DNA of 6,110 bases from NCBI GenBank assembly GCA_034117945.1, contig JAXEOR010000113.1:1-6110 (forward strand). Reading direction: 5' to 3'. The notes under the pieces were generated by a model, which had not been told where the DNA came from, did not search any database, and was given only the letters and a program-made list of their open reading frames with translations. Shown one piece after another: positions 1 through 4,939 of this stretch; the stretch's first letter is position 1, and every line of letters begins with the position of its first letter. Source of the DNA: SIG438 sp034117945 (GTDB lineage: Bacteria > Bacillota > Clostridia > HGM11514). Position numbers and translations under genes: made by a program.

Positions 1-555
1 ATTTCTGAGAGCTGCAAAATAGGGTTTATTTTCCTCCGGATTTTTTACCGGAGGCGGAACCGTCATCAATCCGCAAAGCCTCACGTTTCGCTTGGCTGCG
101 GCATTTTCAACAAATTTCATCACCTGATCGGGGGCGATTCCGAATTTGCTTTCCTCTCCCGAAACATTTACCTGTAACAAAAATTTAACATTCCGGTTCT
201 GAGCCTCCGCCTCCCGATCCAAGGCGTCCAGCAGATGAAGGCTGTCCACCGAATGTATCAGATCCGCCAGAGGCAGCACCTGTCTGATCTTATTGGTTTG
301 CAGATGGCCGATCAGGTGCCATGCAACCCCTTCTCTTTGAATCTCCTGTCTTTTCCGGCACAGCTCCTGCACCCGGTTTTCTCCCACTGCGGTAATGCCG
401 CAATCCAAGGCCTGTAAAATAGCCGGCGTCTCCACGGTTTTGGTTACTGCAAGCAAAGTGATCTCCTCCGGCCTTCGCCCGCTTTTCCGGGCGGCCTCCC
501 GGATGGTTTGCCGCACTTGCTCAATTCGTTCCTCAAGCTTTGCTTGTTCTGTCAT
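1..555 (-). CDS. yggS: YggS/PLPBP family pyridoxal-phosphate homeostasis protein, 5' part (cut by the left window edge)
   Basis: This is the N-terminal 185 residues of a family of roughly 225-235; the frame is still open at base 1. The family is a single-domain, alanine-racemase-like TIM barrel that binds pyridoxal 5'-phosphate, has no established catalytic activity, and affects vitamin B6 and amino-acid balance in the cytosol. Visible family motifs are LLAVTKT with the expected PLP lysine K39, VGENRVQE (57-64), WHLIGHLQTNK (79-89), IHSVD (100-104), LLQVNVSGEESKFG (126-139) and LCGLMTVPPP. The C-terminal phosphate-binding part lies outside the window. The ATG at 555 overlaps the TGA of the upstream gene as ATGA, and GAAGGTG (566-572) lies 10 bases upstream, inside that gene, which points to translational coupling. 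In many Firmicutes this gene precedes sepF and other division genes; that neighbour is not visible here. Identification is firm. Confidence 0.96.
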   Translation of the reverse strand, partial: MTEQAKLEERIEQVRQTIREAARKSGRRPEEITLLAVTKTVETPAILQALDCGITAVGENRVQELCRKRQEIQREGVAWHLIGHLQTNKIRQVLPLADLIHSVDSLHLLDALDREAEAQNRNVKFLLQVNVSGEESKFGIAPDQVMKFVENAAAKRNVRLCGLMTVPPPVKNPEENKPYFAALRN

Positions 556-1769
556 CGCAGCAATTCACCTTCTTTGATATCGCTTGTTTTTTCATTGATG
601 ATCTCATCATACAGCTTAACCTGATTTTCCGCCGTTTGTTCCGAGCTGATGATTACGGTTTCGTCCGTCCCGTATAAAATATTCACAGGGCAGAACACCG
701 CCACCCCGTCCTTTACCACATAAACGCCCGACACCTCATCCCGCACCCGAACAGCCGAACGGGAAAAGCAGCTGCCTTCATACCGCTGCTTGATCAGCTC
801 CACCTTTAATTTCCGGTTGGTTAAAGCGGCCTTCACATCGTTCATGCAGCTGACCGAAACGCACACTCTCCCGTTTTCCTCCTGTGACACGGTGGCAATT
901 TTCGCCGGAATACTTTCCGATAAATTTCCGCTGAACCGAAGATTCACCTCATCTCCCACCTTCAGGGTATCCAGCTGCTGCACGGTCAGGTTAAACACAA
1001 AATACCACTTGAAATTGTTTACCACCTTAGCAACAGGCTGAGCGGAAAACTCCGCCGCCGGATCCGAAATCTCCGTTTCCAGCAGGGTATCCACATCTCC
1101 GGGCATTAAATTTCTCAGGGCGGACACGCCCACCCGGGTTTCAAACCCGTCGGTCAGGTAAGTAAAAACCCCCGCCTGCTGGGAATAAAGATCCTCCGCC
1201 CGCAGGCCTGCCTCCAGCTCCGCCTTCTGGCTGTACAGCTGATTCAGTTCACTGTCACCCTCCTGCTTTTTCCCTTCCAGCACTAGTCTCCTGTCATGAA
1301 GCTGGCTGATCTCGTTTTGCAGCTCGGTGATTTTTTTTCCATTGCAGGCAACAGACGCATTGACCAGCTCTCCCACCAAGTCGGAAATTCTTGTTTTGAT
1401 TTTTTCCGGATCGTTCAAGCCGTTTTCAAAAATTTCTTCCTTGGCCTCCAGCTGGGTAATTTCCTGATTGATCAGTTTCAGCTGAGATGCCGCCTCAGAG
1501 GAAACCTCACCGAAATAAACGGTACCCAATTTTTCTCCCGCATTGACTCTGGCACCGTCTGCAAAGGGGCTTTCAAAAACGCCCCCCTCCTCCGAGGTAT
1601 AAACCCATTCCTCCCGCACCACTATGCCCTCCACCTGCACCGAATTTTCCAGCACACCCTGGCGAACCAGCTCGGTACTAACCGGATTGCTGGTCATCGA
1701 AATCACGGTAAAGGCTGCAATATAAACCAAGGCTAACGCAACAACTGCAATTGTAACGGTCTTTTTCAT
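552..1769 (-). CDS. HlyD-like membrane-anchored adaptor protein, function unknown
   Basis: This is a 405-residue protein. An N-terminal hydrophobic segment (about residues 5-25) follows MKK, so it is probably anchored in the membrane with the rest outside; no lipobox cysteine is seen near the N-terminus. Residues 30-90 are beta-rich and resemble the first half of a lipoyl/barrel-sandwich domain (GVFESPFADGARVNAGEKL). Residues about 93-193 are rich in E, K, Q and L in heptad-like spacing, consistent with a helical hairpin broken near 117-121. The second lipoyl half follows (QQAGVFTYLTDGFE, 197-210), then a beta-rich membrane-proximal part to about 375. That order is typical of HlyD/RND-type adaptors. 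No ABC or RND transporter lies next to it, so an efflux role is not supported by context. Its position before yggS suggests a link to the cell envelope or division, which is inference. The ATG start has AAGGTGGAG 5 bases upstream and lies 12 bases after hfq. Confidence 0.85.
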   Translation of the reverse strand: MKKTVTIAVVALALVYIAAFTVISMTSNPVSTELVRQGVLENSVQVEGIVVREEWVYTSEEGGVFESPFADGARVNAGEKLGTVYFGEVSSEAASQLKLINQEITQLEAKEEIFENGLNDPEKIKTRISDLVGELVNASVACNGKKITELQNEISQLHDRRLVLEGKKQEGDSELNQLYSQKAELEAGLRAEDLYSQQAGVFTYLTDGFETRVGVSALRNLMPGDVDTLLETEISDPAAEFSAQPVAKVVNNFKWYFVFNLTVQQLDTLKVGDEVNLRFSGNLSESIPAKIATVSQEENGRVCVSVSCMNDVKAALTNRKLKVELIKQRYEGSCFSRSAVRVRDEVSGVYVVKDGVAVFCPVNILYGTDETVIISSEQTAENQVKLYDEIINEKTSDIKEGELLR

Positions 1770-1774
1770 GGCTT

Positions 1775-1783
1775 CTCCACCTT
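1775..1783 (-). promoter_or_regulatory. Ribosome binding site of the HlyD-like gene, overlapping the hfq stop codon
   Basis: On the minus strand AAGGTGGAG lies 5 bases before the ATG at 1769. Its first two bases are the last two of the hfq TAA (1784-1782). Ribosomes terminating on hfq therefore sit on the next gene's binding site, which supports the chosen start and suggests coupled translation. Confidence 0.7.
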
Positions 1784-2024
1784 ATTTTTCCGCTTCTTCA
1801 TCCGCCATCATGCTCACCGGCTTAAAGGGGATAATGGTGGAAATGGCATGCTTGTAAACCAGCTGCTGCTTTCCTTCCACATCCAGAATCACAATATAAT
1901 TGTCAAACCCCTTCACTGCCCCTTTGAACTGAAATCCGTTGGTCAGATAAATGGTAACGAACACATGCTCCTTTCTGCACTGATTCAAAAACACATCCTG
2001 TAAATTCAATCCCGTCTTTGTCAT
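1782..2024 (-). CDS. hfq: RNA chaperone Hfq
   Basis: This is an 80-residue Sm-like protein that forms a hexameric ring and binds small RNAs and mRNAs, affecting their pairing, translation and decay. The N-terminal helix carries NLQDVFLN (7-14, with the conserved Q9 of the proximal U-binding face). The Sm1 strands include VTIYLTNGFQFKG (23-35), with Y26 at the distal A-binding face. Sm2 carries the hallmark YKHAIS (57-62). The rim patch is RKEH (17-20), close to the RKEN I recall for Bacillus and less basic than the RRER of E. coli. The C-terminal tail is short and acidic (MADEEAEK), as usual in Firmicutes and unlike the long enterobacterial tail. AGGAGG lies 8 bases before the ATG. It follows miaA by 23 bases, the classic miaA-hfq pairing. 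Identification is very secure. Confidence 0.98.
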   Translation of the reverse strand: MTKTGLNLQDVFLNQCRKEHVFVTIYLTNGFQFKGAVKGFDNYIVILDVEGKQQLVYKHAISTIIPFKPVSMMADEEAEK

Positions 2025-2032
2025 ACCAAATT

Positions 2033-2038
2033 CCTCCT
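2033..2038 (-). promoter_or_regulatory. Ribosome binding site of hfq
   Basis: On the minus strand a perfect AGGAGG lies 8 bases before the hfq ATG at 2024, inside the 23-base miaA-hfq gap. It is the strongest Shine-Dalgarno sequence among the five visible start sites in the window and suggests efficient translation of hfq relative to its neighbours. Confidence 0.85.
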
Positions 2039-2047
2039 GTTTACTAT

Positions 2048-2977
2048 TTATCGGTTCCAGGGAGTTCCCTGTAATCCATCAATTTCATCTACAACCTGAG
2101 GGGCCGTTTTGTCCGTTGCGTCAATCCACACAATCCGCGGATCAGCACGGAAAAAGGTCATTTGCCGCTTGGCATACCGCCTGGTTGCCCGGCGGATCTG
2201 CTCCGCTGCCTCCTGCAAGGAAGCCTCCCCCTTCAAATACTGCTCCATTTCCTTATACCCAATGCTTTGAAAGGAGGTGCCCTGCATTCTGTCCATCAGC
2301 TCTATCGCCTCCTCTGTCAGTCCCATCTCCAGCATCCGGGTGACCCGCCGGTTGATCCGGTCGTATAATTTTTGCCGATCATAGGCCAGCCCCACCCGAA
2401 AGGTATCGTAGGGAGACGGCCGGGAGGCCGCTTTTTTTTGGTGCTCCGTCATTGTGATCCCGGTTACCCGGTACACCTCCAGTGCCCGAATAATCCGCTT
2501 CTCGTCGTTGGGATGAATCCGCTCCGCCGACTGGGGATCAATCTGCGCCAGCTGCTCATAAAGAATTCCTATGCCCTGCTCCTGGGCTGTTTTTTGAAGC
2601 TCAGCCCGCAGACTGTCATCGGAATTCCCCTCAGAAAAATCCAGATAATCTGTAACCGCTCTCAAATAAAGGCCGGTGCCCCCTGCTAAAATAGGGAGAT
2701 GCCCCCGGGCGGCAATGTCTCCAATGGCCTTGTTCGCCAGAGCGGTGTAATCCGCCACGGAAAAAGGCTGCTCCGGCTCCGCCACATCCAGCAGGTGGTG
2801 AGGAATTCCTTTCATTTCCTCTTTGGTGGGCTTGGCGGTTCCGATGTCCATCCCCCGGTACACCTGCATGGAATCCGCCGACACCACCTCTCCCCCGTGC
2901 CGGAGAGCCAGCTCCACTGCCACAGCGGTTTTTCCGGAGGCAGTGGGTCCTGCAATCATCAGCAATGGCTGTTTCAT
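2048..2977 (-). CDS. miaA: tRNA dimethylallyltransferase MiaA
   Basis: This is a 309-residue cytosolic enzyme of normal family length. It transfers a dimethylallyl group from DMAPP to N6 of A37 in tRNAs reading codons that start with U, giving i6A, which MiaB can then methylthiolate. The P-loop GPTASGKT is at residues 10-17. DSMQVYRGMDIGTAKPT (35-51) contains the expected catalytic Asp (D35) and tRNA-contacting residues. IPHHLLD follows at 59-65 and GGTGLYLRA at 99-107, with the conserved T101. NDEKRIIRALEVY and the C-terminal IGYKEM and TRRYAKRQMTFFR stretches are also family hallmarks. The ATG is 3 bases after the mutL stop; a weak AAAAGGA lies 11 bases upstream inside mutL, so translation may depend on coupling. 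An eight-A run at 2432-2439 (sense strand) lies in codons for QKK. Confidence 0.98.
   Translation of the reverse strand: MKQPLLMIAGPTASGKTAVAVELALRHGGEVVSADSMQVYRGMDIGTAKPTKEEMKGIPHHLLDVAEPEQPFSVADYTALANKAIGDIAARGHLPILAGGTGLYLRAVTDYLDFSEGNSDDSLRAELQKTAQEQGIGILYEQLAQIDPQSAERIHPNDEKRIIRALEVYRVTGITMTEHQKKAASRPSPYDTFRVGLAYDRQKLYDRINRRVTRMLEMGLTEEAIELMDRMQGTSFQSIGYKEMEQYLKGEASLQEAAEQIRRATRRYAKRQMTFFRADPRIVWIDATDKTAPQVVDEIDGLQGTPWNR
2055..2074 (-). other. Dyad at the 3' end of miaA, upstream of hfq
   Basis: The sequence ttccagggagttccctgtaa (plus strand) has perfect six-base arms CAGGGA/TCCCTG around GT, extended by TT/AA after one mismatch. In the transcript it can form a five-base-pair stem CAGGG/CCCTG with a four-base loop, 16 bases before the hfq AGGAGG. 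No U-run follows, so it is not a terminator. It also codes for the last residues of MiaA, so it may be chance. A regulatory role for hfq is only a possibility. Confidence 0.3.
2417..2439 (+). other. Terminator-like hairpin plus T8 on the strand antisense to miaA
   Basis: CGGCC, loop GGGA, GGCCG, then C and eight Ts, read on the plus strand. The form is that of a short intrinsic terminator: a five-base-pair all-GC stem followed by a T-run. It would act only on transcripts antisense to miaA. The same bases code for part of MiaA on the minus strand, so chance from the coding sequence is a real alternative; the stem is short. Confidence 0.25.
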
Positions 2978-2980
2978 TCT

Positions 2981-4918
2981 TTACACAATCCTTTTAAACT
3001 GCTTTTCAATCATCTTTTTTGTCATAGTGATCACAATCGGCCTTCCGTGAGGGCAGGTAGAGGGAAGGCTCATCACGTCCTTTACCATCTGCTCCATTTC
3101 CATGGGCTGGAGGCTGTGGTTTGCCTTCAGGGCGGCATGGCAGGCAACGGAATACAGCAGCTCGCTTTCCGTATCTCCCCGCTCCCCTGCATTGCGCATG
3201 GCCTGAAGGGTTTCCCAGAACAGGCTTTCCGCGTCCTGCCGCTCCTCACACAAGGGCGCTCCTCTCAGCCGCAGGGAATGCTCTCCGAACTCCTCCAGCT
3301 CAAAGCCCACCGAGGAAAGCAGCTCCCAATGCTCCTTCACCGTTGAAAATTCAGAAGGAGTCATGTCCAGCACCGCCGGAGACAGCAGGGTCTGCGTTAC
3401 CGCCGACCGCTCCTCCCGCTGCCGCAGCAGTTGCTCAAACAGCAGCCGTTCATGGGCGGCATGCTGATCAATCAGCAGCATTTCATCCCCTCGCTGAGCC
3501 ACAATATAGGAACAAAACAGCTGCCCCAAAACAATGCACTCCTGCTGCTCGGGTGCCGGCTCCGGCTCCTCCCGGGAAGGAATGTACGCCGGCTGGCAAA
3601 GCCTTGGCTGATATGGAGGAGAAAGGGGCTGTGGCTCCTTCTCTTTCCCTGCTTTTTCGGTAGGCTCCACCCATCTGGGCGCAAACCTTGGCTGTTCTAC
3701 CCCCTTCTCCGGTATCGCACCTGCCCGGGATCTTTGCTGCTTGGCAAAAGAGGCTTGTTCTTCCCTGACCGAAAGCTCTTCTCCACCCCACAGTTCTTTG
3801 ATCGGCGGCTCCTCCCCGACCCTGGGCTCTTCTCTAACCGACGGTTCTTCTCTGACCAAAGCTTCCTTTCTGACCGGCAATTCTTTTTCGGCCGGCGGCT
3901 CCGGCGCAAGAGAAATCTCCGGCTGATAGCTTGTTTGATGCAGCGCATTTTTTACCGCCCAATAAACAGCGCTTGTGACCGCCTTTTCATTGGAAAATTT
4001 CACTTCCAGCTTAGCCGGGTGCACATTCACATCCGTCATCGACCGTTCCAGCCTCACACCAACCACCGCAAAGGGATATTTTCCCTTCATCATCCCGTCC
4101 TGATAGGCTTGCTCCAGGGCGGCGGTCATGCCTCTGCTTTTGATCAGCCGGCCGTTGACAAAAAAGGTTTGATATCCTCTGGTAGATCGGGCAATGGCGG
4201 GAGTGCCGCAAAAGCCGGTAATGTTAACCCCGTCCCCCTCATAGGACAGCTCCGCCAGCTCCTTGGCGTATTCCCGCCCGTAAATCTGATAAATACAGTT
4301 TTTCAGGCTGCCGTCTCCGGGGGTATGCAGCTTTTCCTTCCCATCCGACAAAAACCGGAAGGAAATATTCGGATTCCCCAGTGCCAGATGAATCATCACA
4401 TCCTGCACCGCAGCCGCCTCCGCCGCGTCCCGTTTCAAAAACTTCATTCGAGCCGGCTGATTGAAAAACAAATCCCGCACGGTAAAGGTGGTTCCGTCAG
4501 GGCAGCCCGCCTCATGACTGTCCTCGATCTGCCCCGCTCTTACGCTTACATACATCCCAAACTGCTGCCGCTTGGGCTTGGTAATGACCTCAACCTTTGA
4601 AACAGCCGCAATGCTGGCCAAGGCCTCCCCCCGAAACCCCAGTGTGCCGATGGCAAACAAATCCTCCGCCGAGGCAATCTTGCTGGTTGCGTGGCGCAAA
4701 AAGGCGGTGGGCAGATCCTCCGCTTCAATGCCGCAGCCGTCGTCTGAAATCCGCAAAAAGCTGATGCCGCCGTTTTTGATCTCCACCGTAATCTTGCCGG
4801 CGCCAGCGTCAATCGCATTTTCCGCCAGCTCCTTGACCACAGATGCGGGGCGCTCTACCACCTCGCCTGCCGCTATCATATCCGCAACCAAAGAATCCAA
4901 CACTTTAATGTGAGCCAT
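2981..4918 (-). CDS. mutL: DNA mismatch repair protein MutL (endonuclease type)
   Basis: This is a 645-residue protein that links MutS mismatch recognition to strand nicking and excision. The N-terminal GHKL ATPase shows AAGEVVERPASVVKELAENA (16-35, catalytic E30 and Mg-binding N34), DDGCGI (59-64), RHATSKI and GTLGFRGEAL (91-100). A transducer domain follows to about residue 330. Residues about 335-460 are a P/E-rich linker with a six-residue repeat. The C-terminal domain carries the endonuclease motif DQHAAHERLLFE (484-495), ACHAALK (593-598) and CPHGRP (622-627), so it should nick DNA itself, as in bacteria lacking MutH. QTLLSP (509-514) fits the beta-clamp-binding site of this family. The ATG at 4918 is chosen because the family begins a few residues before I-x-x-L-D and GAGGTG lies 6 bases upstream; a GTG at 4927 is an in-frame alternative adding MRE. 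It follows mutS by 21 bases. Confidence 0.97.
   Translation of the reverse strand: MAHIKVLDSLVADMIAAGEVVERPASVVKELAENAIDAGAGKITVEIKNGGISFLRISDDGCGIEAEDLPTAFLRHATSKIASAEDLFAIGTLGFRGEALASIAAVSKVEVITKPKRQQFGMYVSVRAGQIEDSHEAGCPDGTTFTVRDLFFNQPARMKFLKRDAAEAAAVQDVMIHLALGNPNISFRFLSDGKEKLHTPGDGSLKNCIYQIYGREYAKELAELSYEGDGVNITGFCGTPAIARSTRGYQTFFVNGRLIKSRGMTAALEQAYQDGMMKGKYPFAVVGVRLERSMTDVNVHPAKLEVKFSNEKAVTSAVYWAVKNALHQTSYQPEISLAPEPPAEKELPVRKEALVREEPSVREEPRVGEEPPIKELWGGEELSVREEQASFAKQQRSRAGAIPEKGVEQPRFAPRWVEPTEKAGKEKEPQPLSPPYQPRLCQPAYIPSREEPEPAPEQQECIVLGQLFCSYIVAQRGDEMLLIDQHAAHERLLFEQLLRQREERSAVTQTLLSPAVLDMTPSEFSTVKEHWELLSSVGFELEEFGEHSLRLRGAPLCEERQDAESLFWETLQAMRNAGERGDTESELLYSVACHAALKANHSLQPMEMEQMVKDVMSLPSTCPHGRPIVITMTKKMIEKQFKRIV
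3752..3874 (-). repeat. Degenerate 18-base tandem repeat in the MutL linker
   Basis: About seven in-frame units, MutL residues 349-389, run VRKEAL, VREEPS, VREEPR, VGEEPP, IKELWG, GEELS, VREEQA. The DNA period is 18 bases, with one 15-base unit. The first four units and the last are clearly related (consensus V-R-E-E-P-x); the fifth and sixth are weak. The repeat lies between the ATPase/transducer part and the endonuclease domain, in what should be a flexible linker. Confidence 0.75.
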
Positions 4919-4924
4919 TTCCCG

Positions 4925-4930
4925 CACCTC
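4925..4930 (-). promoter_or_regulatory. Ribosome binding site deciding the mutL start
   Basis: On the minus strand GAGGTG ends 6 bases before the ATG at 4918. The alternative GTG start at 4927 overlaps this site and would have to use the upstream AAGGAAAG (4932-4939), which is only 4 bases away. Spacing, codon preference and family N-termini together favour the ATG. Confidence 0.6.
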
Positions 4931-4939
4931 TCTTTCCTT

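Noticed and set aside
1135..1149. 15-base palindrome CGGGTTT-C-AAACCCG in the HlyD-like gene
   Set aside because: The one-base centre makes a poor RNA hairpin, it lies deep inside a gene, and the codons for GFETR explain it. No regulatory context was seen.
1296..1736. A 146-codon open frame on the plus strand
   Set aside because: It is antisense to the HlyD-like gene, has no recognisable domain, and is explained by the sense codons.
2025..2047. A separate hfq promoter in the miaA-hfq gap
   Set aside because: The 23-base gap holds only the ribosome binding site. No convincing -35/-10 pair with about 17-base spacing was found in the adjoining end of miaA; transcript mapping would be needed.
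2699..3346. A 215-codon open frame on the plus strand
   Set aside because: It spans antisense parts of miaA and mutL and their junction, has no family motif, and both sense genes are clearly real.
3483..3948. Minus-strand frames overlapping the MutL linker, which could suggest a frameshift or nested gene
   Set aside because: The main mutL frame runs unbroken through this stretch into the DQHAAHER motif. The other frames are arginine-rich products of the same repeat and carry no motif.
3431..4600. A 389-codon open frame on the plus strand
   Set aside because: It lies wholly antisense to mutL, whose GHKL, linker and endonuclease motifs are intact. Its product shows no recognisable domain, and GC-rich third positions of mutL readily leave the opposite strand open.
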